Under the pieces are notes generated by a model. The model was not told the origin of the DNA and did not search any database. It worked only from the letters and a program-made list of their open reading frames with translations. A stretch of 64,000 nt of DNA, taken from NCBI RefSeq assembly GCF_943733665.1, contig NZ_OX030782.1, positions 1,012,001 through 1,076,000 on the forward strand, written 5' to 3'. This document shows positions 43,973 through 53,198 of the stretch, piece after piece; the stretch's first letter is position 1; the number at the start of each line of letters is the position of its first letter. The position numbers were made by a program, and so were the translations under genes. The stretch comes from Aquimarina sp. Aq107 (GTDB lineage: Bacteria; Bacteroidota; Bacteroidia; Flavobacteriales; Flavobacteriaceae).

Positions 43973-44926
43973 TTATTTTCTTTTGATAACTTTTTCCGCC
44001 GCATTTATGATAGCATCAGCATTTAATCCATATTTTTCCATAAGTTGATCAGGAGTTCCACTTTCTCCAAATGTGTCATTAGTAGCAATGAATTCTTGTG
44101 GTACAGGGTGATTTTGAGTTAATACTCTAGATACACTTTCTCCCAAACCTCCTAAGAAGTTATGCTCTTCTGCCGTAACAATACAACCAGTCTTTTTAAC
44201 GGAGTTTAAGATAGCTTCATTATCAAGTGGTTTTATGGTATGTATATTAATCACTTCTGCACTAATTCCTTTTTCTTGTAATGCTGCAGTAGCTTGTAAT
44301 GCTTCCCATACTAGGTGACCTGTAGCTACAATAGTAACATCAGTACCATCCTGTAAGTGAAGAGCTTTTCCTATTTCGAATTTTTGATCTTCTGGAGTAA
44401 AGTTTGCAACCTTTGGTCTTCCAAAACGCAAGTAAACTGGACCTTCATAATCAGCAATTGCAATTGTAGCAGCTTTGGTTTGATTATAATCACAAGGGTT
44501 AATTACTACCATACCTGGTAACATTTTCATTAACCCAATATCTTCTAAAATTTGATGTGTTGCACCATCTTCTCCAAGTGTCAAACCTGCATGAGAAGCA
44601 CAGATTTTTACATTTTTACCACTGTAGGCAATGGATTGACGAATTTGATCATAAACTCGACCAGTAGAAAAATTAGCAAAAGTTCCAGTAAAAGGTATTT
44701 TACCACCAATAGTTAACCCAGCTGCGATTCCCATCATATTAGCTTCGGCAATTCCTATTTGAAAAAAACGATCTGGATTGTTCGCAATAAATGCATCCAT
44801 TTTTAGAGAACCGATAAGATCAGCACAAAGTGCTACAACATTCTCATTTGTTTTTCCAAGTACTTCAAGACCTGCTCCAAAACCAGAACGAGTATCTTTT
44901 TTTCCTGTATCTATATATTTTTTCAT
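43973..44926 (-). CDS. Transketolase, C-terminal subunit
   Basis: 317 residues carrying the pyrimidine-binding domain (FFQIGIAEANMMGIAAGL, about 52-69, with the catalytic glutamate in IAEAN) and the C-terminal transketolase domain (IVTAEEHNFLGGLGESV). With the preceding gene it forms a split transketolase that uses thiamine diphosphate in the pentose phosphate pathway. It supplies ribose-5-phosphate, the substrate of the PRPP synthetase in this window. Confidence 0.94.
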   Translation of the reverse strand: MKKYIDTGKKDTRSGFGAGLEVLGKTNENVVALCADLIGSLKMDAFIANNPDRFFQIGIAEANMMGIAAGLTIGGKIPFTGTFANFSTGRVYDQIRQSIAYSGKNVKICASHAGLTLGEDGATHQILEDIGLMKMLPGMVVINPCDYNQTKAATIAIADYEGPVYLRFGRPKVANFTPEDQKFEIGKALHLQDGTDVTIVATGHLVWEALQATAALQEKGISAEVINIHTIKPLDNEAILNSVKKTGCIVTAEEHNFLGGLGESVSRVLTQNHPVPQEFIATNDTFGESGTPDQLMEKYGLNADAIINAAEKVIKRK

Positions 44927-44980
44927 GAATATTTTTTTTAAGTCATTTCTGTTTTCACAGAAACCTCTTTTATGTATGCC

Positions 44981-45826
44981 TTAATAGTCTCCTAAAGTCT
45001 CAGGATTTTGTGCTAAACCTATTTCTAATTGCTCATCATTTGGAGCTTTACCGTGCCAAGCATGAGTGTGCATCATAAAATCTACTCCATTACCCATTAT
45101 AGTATGCATTAATACACAAACTGGTTTACCTTTTCCAGTTCTGCTTTTAGCTTCCTGTAATCCTTCTATTACAGCTGTAATATTATTTCCTTCTTTGATT
45201 TCCATAACATCCCAACCAAAAGCTTCGAATTTAGCTCTAAGACTACCTAATGATAATACATCATCAGTGGATCCATCGATTTGTTGACCATTAAGATCTA
45301 TTGTAGAAATAAGATTATCTACTTTTTTTCCGGATGCATACATAGCTGCTTCCCAAATCTGACCTTCTTGTAATTCTCCGTCTCCATGAAGACTGTATAC
45401 AATATGGTTATCATTATTCAGTTTTTTTGCTTGCGCAGCACCAATAGCTACAGACATTCCTTGACCAAGAGATCCAGAAGCAATTCTAATACCAGGAAGA
45501 CCTTCGTGAGTCGTTGGGTGTCCTTGAAGTCTACTGTTAATTAGTCTAAATGTATTTAATTCTTCTACAGGAAAATATCCGCTTCTTGCTAATACACTGT
45601 AAAAAACCGGAGAAATATGTCCGTTAGATAAGAAGAAAAGGTCTTCTTCTTTTCCGTCCATATCGAAACCATCTTTTCTTTCCAAAATTTCTTGATAAAG
45701 AGCTACAAAAAATTCCGTGCACCCTAGAGAACCACCTGGATGCCCTGAGTTTACTTTGTGAACCTGTCGTAGAATATCTCTACGAACTTGAGTTACAAAA
45801 TCTTCTAATTGTTGTGTTTTTGGCAT
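44981..45826 (-). CDS. Transketolase, N-terminal subunit
   Basis: 281 residues with the thiamine-diphosphate domain: HKVNSGHPGGSLG (about 20-32), the GSLGQGMSVAIGAA segment and the ThDP/Mg motif HGDGELQEGQIWEA...DLNGQQIDG. It is encoded separately from the C half, as in many Bacteroidetes and archaea, with 54 bases between the genes. Confidence 0.94.
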   Translation of the reverse strand: MPKTQQLEDFVTQVRRDILRQVHKVNSGHPGGSLGCTEFFVALYQEILERKDGFDMDGKEEDLFFLSNGHISPVFYSVLARSGYFPVEELNTFRLINSRLQGHPTTHEGLPGIRIASGSLGQGMSVAIGAAQAKKLNNDNHIVYSLHGDGELQEGQIWEAAMYASGKKVDNLISTIDLNGQQIDGSTDDVLSLGSLRAKFEAFGWDVMEIKEGNNITAVIEGLQEAKSRTGKGKPVCVLMHTIMGNGVDFMMHTHAWHGKAPNDEQLEIGLAQNPETLGDY

Positions 45827-45857
45827 TGCTATGCTAATTGGCTTAATGATTAAGGCG

Positions 45858-45888
45858 CAAAAATACAGGTTTTGATTACCGTGGCAAA
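45858..45888 (-). promoter_or_regulatory. Transketolase promoter
   Basis: On the minus strand TTTG (45888-45885), 19 bases, TATTTTTG (45865-45858): a perfect match to the flavobacterial consensus. Confidence 0.7.
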
Positions 45889-45975
45889 ATGTCTTTACAC
45901 CTTTTAATTAAGATACCATTGTTAATAACGAAAAGTTTTCGGAAACTAGACTTTATTAAAGTAGTTTTAGTTAGT

Positions 45976-45983
45976 TATCTTTG
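45976..45983 (+). promoter_or_regulatory. -7 element of the tgt operon
   Basis: TATCTTTG is a perfect TAnnTTTG match 21 bases before the ATG. CTTTA at 45951-45955 is a weak -33 about 20 bases upstream. Confidence 0.5.
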
Positions 45984-46003
45984 CGCTCTACGAAATAAAA
46001 ATT

Positions 46004-47134
46004 ATGCAATTCGACCTATTATCTACGGACCCTCAGAGTAAGGCCAGAGCCGGAAAAGTAACAACTGATCATGGAGTTATTGAAACTCCAATTTTTATGC
46101 CTGTTGGTACTGTAGCAACTGTAAAAGGTGTACATCAAAGAGAGTTGAAAAATGATATTAATCCTGATATTATATTAGGAAACACTTATCATTTATATCT
46201 AAGACCGCAAACACCAATTTTAGAAAAAGCAGGTGGGTTACATAAATTTATGAATTGGGATAGAAATATTCTTACAGATAGTGGAGGTTATCAAGTATAT
46301 TCTCTATCCGCAAATCGTAAGATTAAGGAAGAAGGTGTGAAGTTTAAGTCTCATATTGATGGATCATATCACGTGTTTACACCAGAAAATGTAATGGAGA
46401 TTCAACGTACAATTGGTGCAGATATCATCATGGCTTTTGATGAATGTACTCCATACCCTTGTGATTACGGATATGCAAAGAGAAGTATGCATATGACTCA
46501 CAGGTGGTTAGATAGATGTATGCAACATCTCGAAAAAGTTCCAGTTAAATATGGATATGATCAGACTTTTTTTCCAATAGTACAAGGAAGTACTTATAAA
46601 GATCTAAGAAGACAGTCTGCAGAATATATTGCTAATGCGGGAGCAGAAGGAAATGCAATCGGAGGTTTGTCAGTAGGAGAACCAGCAGAAGAGATGTATG
46701 CAATGACTGAAGTAGTGACAGAAATATTGCCAGAGGATAAACCTAGATATTTGATGGGTGTGGGTACACCAATTAATATTTTAGAAAATATTGCATTAGG
46801 TATTGATATGTTTGATTGTGTAATGCCAACTAGAAATGGAAGAAATGGAATGTTATTTACAGCACATGGAACTATAAATATTAAGAATAAAAAATGGGAA
46901 GATGACTTTTCTCCTATTGATGAAATGGCTATTACTTATGTGGATACAGAATATTCTAAAGCATATCTAAAGCACCTTTTTTCGGTAAATGAAATGCTAG
47001 GAAGACAGATAGCGACGATCCATAATTTAGGTTTTTATTTATGGTTGGTTCGTGAAGCGAGAAAACATATCTTAGCCGGAGATTTTTATTCTTGGAAAAA
47101 TATGATGGTAAAACAAATGGATAAAAGATTGTAA
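46004..47134 (+). CDS. tgt: Queuine tRNA-ribosyltransferase
   Basis: 376 residues, normal length. Catalytic aspartates are visible in LTDSGGYQVYSL (about 91-102) and FDCVMPTRNGRNG (about 265-277), the substrate loop in MAFDECTPYPCD and the GGLSVGEP turn. The usual C-terminal zinc site (CxCxxC...H) is not obvious: the region reads AYLKHLFSVNEML without the cysteines. The enzyme exchanges guanine 34 for preQ1 in tRNAs with GUN anticodons. One base separates it from the LptG-like gene. Confidence 0.94.
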   Translation: MQFDLLSTDPQSKARAGKVTTDHGVIETPIFMPVGTVATVKGVHQRELKNDINPDIILGNTYHLYLRPQTPILEKAGGLHKFMNWDRNILTDSGGYQVYSLSANRKIKEEGVKFKSHIDGSYHVFTPENVMEIQRTIGADIIMAFDECTPYPCDYGYAKRSMHMTHRWLDRCMQHLEKVPVKYGYDQTFFPIVQGSTYKDLRRQSAEYIANAGAEGNAIGGLSVGEPAEEMYAMTEVVTEILPEDKPRYLMGVGTPINILENIALGIDMFDCVMPTRNGRNGMLFTAHGTINIKNKKWEDDFSPIDEMAITYVDTEYSKAYLKHLFSVNEMLGRQIATIHNLGFYLWLVREARKHILAGDFYSWKNMMVKQMDKRL

Positions 47135-47135
47135 T

Positions 47136-48212
47136 TTGAAAATATTAGACTGGTATATACTTAAACGTTATTTAGGAACTTTTTTCGCAATGATTCTCAT
47201 GTTTATTCCAATAGGAATTATCGTTGATCTTTCTGAGAAAATAGATAATATATTAGAGCATGAAGCGCCCTTTGGAGCCGTTGTTTCTTATTATTTGGAT
47301 TTTACCATCTACTTTGCAAATTTACTATTTCCATTATTTGTATTTCTTTCTGTGATTTGGTTTACTTCTAAATTAGCTAATAAGACAGAAATTATAGCCT
47401 TTTTAAGCTCAGGTGTTTCATTTTGGAGATTTCTTAGACCGTATATGATTGGAGCGATTTTAATTTGTGTAGGAGCTCTTGCAATGGGGTTATTTTTAGC
47501 ACCTAAAGCAAGTCAGGGATTTAATGAGTTTAAATATACCTACTTAAAAAAGGGGAAGAAAGTTCAAGAAACCAGAAATGTATACCGTCAATTAAATGAT
47601 AGTATCTTTTTATATGCGAGTGATTTTAAACCACTTAAGAAAAAGGCGACAAATTTCACATTGGAATATTTCGATGGAAATAAATTAGTTACAAAAATTT
47701 CAGCTAGAACGATAACCTTTATAGAGAAAGATAGTATTTATGAATTAAGAGACTTTGTGAAACGTACAGTTTTAGAAGACAGAGATATCATAGAGAAAGC
47801 AAGGAAAAAAGACACGATTTTACCTTTTGATATAGATGAGTTTACTCCTGTGACTTATGTAGCAGAGACACTAAATTATATGGAATTAAGTAAGTTTATA
47901 GAAAAGGAAAGTAAAAGAGGTTCTTCAGATATAAACAGATATAAAGTGGTAGCTTATAAGAGATGGAGTATTCCTGTTTCAGCATTTATACTTACCGTTA
48001 TAGGTGTAGCAGTTTCTTCTATGAAAAGAAGAGGAGGAATGGGTATAAATCTAGCTGTCGGTATCTCTTTAGCCTTCGTTTTTATCTTTTTTGATAAAGT
48101 TTTAGGTACGTTGGCCAATCAATCTGATTTTCCACCTTTAGTGGCAGTGTGGTTTCCTAATTTTTCTTTTGGGATATTAGCAATTTATCTTCTTTACAAT
48201 GCCAAACGTTAA
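47136..48212 (+). CDS. LptF/LptG-family lipopolysaccharide export permease
   Basis: 358 residues. It starts with TTG at 47136, one base after the tgt stop. This start gives the family N terminus MKILDWYILKRYLGTFF, and the next Met would remove it. Six membrane helices flank a periplasmic beta-jellyroll (about 140-265), as in LptG (YjgQ). Together with LptB and LptC it extracts LPS from the inner membrane. The stop overlaps the next gene by 14 bases. Confidence 0.92.
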   Translation: MKILDWYILKRYLGTFFAMILMFIPIGIIVDLSEKIDNILEHEAPFGAVVSYYLDFTIYFANLLFPLFVFLSVIWFTSKLANKTEIIAFLSSGVSFWRFLRPYMIGAILICVGALAMGLFLAPKASQGFNEFKYTYLKKGKKVQETRNVYRQLNDSIFLYASDFKPLKKKATNFTLEYFDGNKLVTKISARTITFIEKDSIYELRDFVKRTVLEDRDIIEKARKKDTILPFDIDEFTPVTYVAETLNYMELSKFIEKESKRGSSDINRYKVVAYKRWSIPVSAFILTVIGVAVSSMKRRGGMGINLAVGISLAFVFIFFDKVLGTLANQSDFPPLVAVWFPNFSFGILAIYLLYNAKR

Positions 48213-49113
48213 ACTCCAGAATTATCTTCATTTTCATTTTATAGTATTTATATGGGGGTTTACTGCAATACTTGGAGAGCTAATCTCTATTGAAGCACTA
48301 CCTTTAGTATGGTATAGGATGTTGATGGCTTCAGGATTTATTTACCTTTATATTCTCGTTAGAAAAATTTCTTTAAAGGTATCTAAGAAGCTTTTGTTTA
48401 CATTATGTATTGCTGGTGGGATTATTGCATTACATTGGATTACTTTTTTTGCGGCAATAAAAGTTTCTAACGTTTCTATAACGCTTGCTATTTTGTCTAC
48501 AGGTGCATTTTTCACTTCGATTTTAGAACCTATTTTTTATAAGCGAAAACTTATTTGGTATGAGGTTGTATTTGGTTTGATGGTAATTGTAGGTCTTTAT
48601 ATTATTTTTAATGTAGAAGGTGATTATTTTTTAGGAATTGTATATGCACTATGTTCAGCTTTTTTATCATCTGTTTTTTCATTAATTAATGGTAAGATCG
48701 CTCAACAATATTCTCCTTCAATGATTTCTTTTTATGAATTATTAACTGGAGTGGGTTTTGTGACAATTTACTTGATAGGAATGTCTTTTTTAGGAGCAGA
48801 AAATGAAGGTTTTACAATTGGTTTCTTTCAGTTATCAACCTCGGATTGGATATTTTTAATAATACTTGCTTCATTTTGCACGGCTTATGCTTTTATAGGT
48901 TCAGTTCAGGTTATGAAATACTTAAGTCCTTATACAGTAATGTTAACGATAAATTTAGAGCCTGTTTATGGAATTGTATTAGCATTTTTAATTTTTGGAG
49001 ATTCAGAAAAAATGAACCCAGGATTTTATTACGGAGCCCTTATTATACTTAGCACAGTAGTGTTGAATGGTATATTTAAAAATATTAAAAAAATAAAAAG
49101 ACAAAGGTCTTAA
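48199..49113 (+). CDS. EamA/DMT-family transporter
   Basis: 304 residues with ten predicted hydrophobic helices in two EamA halves (for example FIVFIWGFTAILGELI at the start and LEPVYGIVLAFLIFGD near 255-270). This family exports amino acids, nucleotide sugars or metabolites. The substrate is unknown. It overlaps the preceding permease gene by 14 bases, so they are translationally coupled. Confidence 0.9.
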   Translation: MPNVKLQNYLHFHFIVFIWGFTAILGELISIEALPLVWYRMLMASGFIYLYILVRKISLKVSKKLLFTLCIAGGIIALHWITFFAAIKVSNVSITLAILSTGAFFTSILEPIFYKRKLIWYEVVFGLMVIVGLYIIFNVEGDYFLGIVYALCSAFLSSVFSLINGKIAQQYSPSMISFYELLTGVGFVTIYLIGMSFLGAENEGFTIGFFQLSTSDWIFLIILASFCTAYAFIGSVQVMKYLSPYTVMLTINLEPVYGIVLAFLIFGDSEKMNPGFYYGALIILSTVVLNGIFKNIKKIKRQRS

Positions 49114-49136
49114 TACTAGTTTAACAAGTATTGTTT

Positions 49137-49144
49137 TATATTTG
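49137..49144 (+). promoter_or_regulatory. -7 element of accA
   Basis: TATATTTG is a perfect match 41 bases before the ATG at 49185. No clear -33 element. It lies after an upstream in-frame TTG, which supports the later start. Confidence 0.45.
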
Positions 49145-49184
49145 TCTGCTAACCCTAGTTAAAAAAACAAAATATATTCTTGAT

Positions 49185-50138
49185 ATGGAATATTTAGAAT
49201 TTGAACTCCCCATAAAAGAACTCGAAGAACAATTTGAAAAAGCTTGCGCTATAGGAGCAGAAAGTGATGTTGATGTCACGGATACCTGTAAGCAAATTGA
49301 AAAAAAGTTAAATGAGACTAAAAAGGAGATTTATAAGAACTTGACTGCTTGGCAGCGAGTACAATTATCTAGACATCCATCTAGGCCATATACATTAGAT
49401 TATATAAATGCTATATGTGGAGATTCTTTCTTAGAATTACATGGAGATCGTAATGTTAAAGATGACAAAGCGATGATTGGAGGTTTAGGTAAAATTGGTG
49501 ATCAAAGTTTTATGTTCATTGGTCAACAAAAAGGATACAATACAAAGACAAGACAATATAGAAATTTTGGGATGGCTAATCCTGAGGGATATAGAAAAGC
49601 GCTTCGTTTGATGAAAAGCGCTGAGAAATTCAATATTCCTGTAGTTTGTTTTGTTGATACTCCAGGAGCATATCCCGGTTTAGAAGCTGAGGAAAGAGGA
49701 CAAGGAGAAGCTATTGCTAGAAATATCCTAGAAATGACACGCCTTAAAGTTCCTATTACTGTTATAATTATCGGTGAAGGTGCAAGTGGAGGTGCATTAG
49801 GAATAGGAGTAGGAGATAAAGTATTGATGCTAGAAAATTCTTGGTACTCCGTAATTTCTCCTGAGAACTGTTCTTCTATATTATGGAGAAGTTGGGAGCA
49901 AAAGGAAATTGCTGCCGAAGCATTGAAATTAACTGCAAAAGATAGTGCTAAACTTAAAGTTGTGGATGAAATCGTAAGAGAACCACTTGGTGGGGCTCAT
50001 AGTGATCGTGAAAAAACATTTAAAGCTGTTCGAGACAAAATTTTGTCATCTTTTGAAGAGATGAAAAACTTATCACCAGAAGAATTGGTAGAAAAGCGTA
50101 TGGATAAATATGCAAATATGGGGGTCTTCAAAGGCTAA
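49185..50138 (+). CDS. accA: Acetyl-CoA carboxylase carboxyltransferase, alpha subunit
   Basis: 317 residues from ATG 49185, the standard AccA length. The N terminus [17 protein letters not shown] is typical, followed by the crotonase-like fold with [43 protein letters not shown] (about 163-178) and [15 protein letters not shown]. It transfers carboxyl from carboxybiotin to acetyl-CoA in fatty-acid synthesis. Its partner accD is not in the window. Confidence 0.96.
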   Translation: MEYLEFELPIKELEEQFEKACAIGAESDVDVTDTCKQIEKKLNETKKEIYKNLTAWQRVQLSRHPSRPYTLDYINAICGDSFLELHGDRNVKDDKAMIGGLGKIGDQSFMFIGQQKGYNTKTRQYRNFGMANPEGYRKALRLMKSAEKFNIPVVCFVDTPGAYPGLEAEERGQGEAIARNILEMTRLKVPITVIIIGEGASGGALGIGVGDKVLMLENSWYSVISPENCSSILWRSWEQKEIAAEALKLTAKDSAKLKVVDEIVREPLGGAHSDREKTFKAVRDKILSSFEEMKNLSPEELVEKRMDKYANMGVFKG

Positions 50139-50160
50139 CCCCTAATAAATCACTTGACAC

Positions 50161-50193
50161 AAAAATCTGAAGTTTTTGACTTCGGATTTTTTT
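50161..50193 (+). terminator. Rho-independent terminator after accA
   Basis: Stem AAAAATCTGAAGT / ACTTCGGATTTTT with a 5-nt loop and a T tail. Confidence 0.88.
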
Positions 50194-50231
50194 ATGCTTA
50201 TTAACAATATAATTAAGTTATCAACAGTTCA

Positions 50232-50265
50232 TTTGTTGAAGACTGGTGGACATTGATTACCTTTG
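50232..50265 (+). promoter_or_regulatory. dnaB promoter
   Basis: TTTG (50232-50235), 22 bases, TACCTTTG (50258-50265). The ATG is at 50307. Confidence 0.6.
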
Positions 50266-50306
50266 TATAAGGTCCATCTCTTTACAATTTTTTTACATTC
50301 GTGGTT

Positions 50307-51854
50307 ATGGAAAAAGTACAGCAAGCTCAGCAATCTAATTATGGTCGGGGGAACGTAATTTCGCTGGAAAAAGGAAAAATACCTCCTCAAGCAACTGATT
50401 TAGAAGAAGTTGTGCTTGGAGCGATGATGATAGATAAAAAAGGAGTCGATGAAATTATCGATATCCTTAATCCCGATGTTTTCTACAAAGAATCTCATAA
50501 ATATATTTTTGACGCTATATATAAGTTGTTCGAAAACTCAGAGCCGATTGACTTATTAACGGTTTCGAGTCAACTTAAGAAAGATGCAAAACTAGAATTA
50601 GCAGGTGGGGAATTTTATCTAATTCAACTTACCCAAAAGGTAGCATCTTCAGCACATATCGAGTTTCATGCTCGTATAATTTTGCAGAAATATATACAAC
50701 GTAGTCTGATAAAAATATCGAATGAGATTATAGAAGAATCATACGATGAGACCGCAGATGTCTTTGATCTTTTGGACATGGCAGAATCTAGATTATATGA
50801 GGTAACTCAAGGAAATATAAAAAGATCCACAGAGACGGCTCAAAGTTTAGTAATTCAAGCAAAGAAAAAAATTCAGGAAATATCGAATAAAGAAGGAATG
50901 AGTGGAGTTCCTTCTGGTTTTGATAAATTAGATAAGCTGACCTCTGGTTGGCAACCAAGTGACTTGATTATTGTTGCAGCACGTCCTGGTATGGGTAAAA
51001 CTGCTTTGACATTATCTATGGCTAGAAATATGGCAGTTGGAGCTAATATTCCTGTTGCATTCTTCTCATTAGAGATGTCATCAGTACAGCTGATTACACG
51101 TTTAATATCTTCAGAAACGGGTCTTTCTTCGGAGAAATTACGTACTGGTAAGTTAGAAAAACACGAATGGGAACAACTTAATGTAAAAGTAAAAGACTTA
51201 GAGAAAGCTCCTCTTTTTATAGATGATACTCCTTCTCTTTCCATTTTTGATTTACGAGCAAAAGCAAGACGTCTTTCTTCTCAGCATGGTATAAGAATGA
51301 TTGTTATAGATTATTTACAATTAATGACAGCAGGTGGTAGTGGTAAGAATGGAAACCGTGAACAAGAGATTTCGACAATTTCTCGTAACCTTAAGGCATT
51401 AGCAAAAGAATTGAATATTCCTGTTATTGCATTATCACAGTTATCACGTGCTGTAGAAACTCGTGGAGGTAGTAAGAGACCACTATTGAGTGATTTGAGG
51501 GAATCTGGAGCGATTGAGCAGGATGCCGATATTGTAGCATTTATATTTAGACCAGAATATTATAAGATAGATGAGTGGGATGATGAAGAAAGATCACCTA
51601 CTCAGGGACAAGGAGAGTTTATTGTTGCCAAACACCGTAATGGTGGTTTAGAAAATATTAGGTTAAAATTTATTGGTCACTTAGGTAAATTTGATAACTT
51701 AGATGACTTTAGTACTCCTTTTGAGTTTCATTCTAAGATGAATGATGGTAAAGAAGAAGATGATCCTTTTAGTACAAGTCATCTTCCTAGTGCCGATGAA
51801 GCCTTTGGGAGTAGCATAAATGACTCTAATGATGATGATGACGTTCCTTTCTAA
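50307..51854 (+). CDS. dnaB: Replicative DNA helicase
   Basis: 515 residues from ATG 50307 (a GTG two codons earlier is also in frame). The N-terminal primase-binding domain (about 30-135, PPQATDLEEVVLGAMM) is followed by the RecA-like helicase domain with Walker A ARPGMGKTAL (about 227-236), the LEMSS helix, Walker B IRMIVIDYLQLM and LSQLSRAVETR. It is a hexameric helicase that unwinds the fork. The acidic C-terminal tail (DDDDVPF) is typical of the phylum. No intein is seen. Confidence 0.97.
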   Translation: MEKVQQAQQSNYGRGNVISLEKGKIPPQATDLEEVVLGAMMIDKKGVDEIIDILNPDVFYKESHKYIFDAIYKLFENSEPIDLLTVSSQLKKDAKLELAGGEFYLIQLTQKVASSAHIEFHARIILQKYIQRSLIKISNEIIEESYDETADVFDLLDMAESRLYEVTQGNIKRSTETAQSLVIQAKKKIQEISNKEGMSGVPSGFDKLDKLTSGWQPSDLIIVAARPGMGKTALTLSMARNMAVGANIPVAFFSLEMSSVQLITRLISSETGLSSEKLRTGKLEKHEWEQLNVKVKDLEKAPLFIDDTPSLSIFDLRAKARRLSSQHGIRMIVIDYLQLMTAGGSGKNGNREQEISTISRNLKALAKELNIPVIALSQLSRAVETRGGSKRPLLSDLRESGAIEQDADIVAFIFRPEYYKIDEWDDEERSPTQGQGEFIVAKHRNGGLENIRLKFIGHLGKFDNLDDFSTPFEFHSKMNDGKEEDDPFSTSHLPSADEAFGSSINDSNDDDDVPF

Positions 51855-51855
51855 A

Positions 51856-53118
51856 ATGAAGTGTAAATTTTTAATTTATGCATTATTATTTTTCTTTACT
51901 TTTCAATCATACGCTTCGTATGTGTTAATTCCTATGGATGCCGAAGGTCAGCAAAACCATTTAAAAGCCTATGGAATTACGTATTGGACACTTAGCAAAG
52001 ATTTAAAAGTTAAATGGCTACTTAATTATAGAGGTGGTTCTTTTTTATTACCTGATACGGATGATATTAAAAAGGAATGTACGATTCGTGGGGTTTCTTA
52101 TGAAGTTCTGAGCAATGCTAAAACAGAAGAAATTTTAGAGGATATAAGTAGTCCTTCTAAAAATATGGAAGCTGTTATTTTAGAAAAAGCACCTAAAATA
52201 GCGGTATATTCTCCGAAAGGAAATCAACCTTGGGATGATGCGGTAACGATGGTTTTAACGTTTGCCGAAATTCCGTACGAGACTGTATATGATAAAGAAG
52301 TTTTAGAAGATAATCTAATTTTATACGATTGGTTGCACTTACATCACGAAGATTTTACTGGGCAATATGGTAAGTTTTATGCATCTTATCGAGCTGCACC
52401 TTGGTATATACAAGAAAAGGCGAATGCAGAGAAATTAGCATTTGAATTAGGGTATGAAAAGGTTTCTCAAGAAAAACTTGGCGTAGCACTTAAAATAAGA
52501 GATTATGTAGTAGGAGGAGGATTTATGTTCGCTATGTGCAGTGCTACGGATAGTTTCGAAATAGCGCTGGCTGCAGAAGGAGTGGATATTTGTGAACCAA
52601 TGTTTGATGGAGATCCAAGTGAGCCTGGTTATCAGTCTAAAATTGATTATAATAAAACATTTGCGTTTAAAGATTTTACGCTCGAACGTAGTCCAAATGT
52701 ATATGAGTTTTCTTCTATAGATATGACTAGAAAACGTCGTATTTCTAAAACTACAGATTACTTTACGCTAATGGATTTTTCTGCGAAATGGGATCCGATT
52801 CCAACAATGCTTTGTCAAAACCATACCGCATTGGTAAAAGGATTTATGGGGCAGACCACGGCATATGACCCTACTGAAATTAAATCTAATGTATTAGTTC
52901 TTGGAGAAAATAGAACTAATAACGAAGCTAGATATATTCATGGAATTAAAGGAAAAGGTTTCTTTACCTTTTATGGAGGTCATGATCCAGAAGATTATCA
53001 GCATAGAGTAGGAGATCCAAAAACTGAGCTAGAATTGCATCCTAACTCTCCTGGATATCGTTTGATTCTTAACAATGTTCTCTTTCCTGCTGCCAAAAAG
53101 AAAAAACAGAAAACTTGA
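51856..53118 (+). CDS. Exported protein often labelled asparagine synthetase B; function unknown
   Basis: 420 residues from ATG 51856, one base after the dnaB stop. A signal peptide (about 1-21) ends in a YASYVLIPMDAEGQ start. Homologues after dnaB in flavobacteria are often named asparagine synthetase B, but I see neither an N-terminal glutaminase cysteine nor the SGGxDS ATP-pyrophosphatase loop. The core (KIAVYSPKGNQPWDDAV, about 118-134, and a later CQNHTALVKGF) looks like a GATase-like or glycosyl-hydrolase-associated periplasmic domain. The label should not be trusted. Confidence 0.82.
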   Translation: MKCKFLIYALLFFFTFQSYASYVLIPMDAEGQQNHLKAYGITYWTLSKDLKVKWLLNYRGGSFLLPDTDDIKKECTIRGVSYEVLSNAKTEEILEDISSPSKNMEAVILEKAPKIAVYSPKGNQPWDDAVTMVLTFAEIPYETVYDKEVLEDNLILYDWLHLHHEDFTGQYGKFYASYRAAPWYIQEKANAEKLAFELGYEKVSQEKLGVALKIRDYVVGGGFMFAMCSATDSFEIALAAEGVDICEPMFDGDPSEPGYQSKIDYNKTFAFKDFTLERSPNVYEFSSIDMTRKRRISKTTDYFTLMDFSAKWDPIPTMLCQNHTALVKGFMGQTTAYDPTEIKSNVLVLGENRTNNEARYIHGIKGKGFFTFYGGHDPEDYQHRVGDPKTELELHPNSPGYRLILNNVLFPAAKKKKQKT

Positions 53119-53198
53119 TTGTTTTGATTTTGTTTCTATGAGTTAAATCACTGTTTATAGGGTGATTTGAGTATTGAACATTTTGTAGTTTTGATCCT

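Noticed and set aside
9273..45983. Every TTTGCG as a regulator half-site
   Set aside because: TTTGCG also follows the -7 element at tgt and transketolase, so the left half alone is only an extended promoter. I counted sites only when a right arm was present.
50219..50227. TTATCAACA as a DnaA box or origin near dnaB
   Set aside because: A single one-mismatch box in AT-rich DNA without a cluster, dnaA gene or AT-rich unwinding element is not enough.
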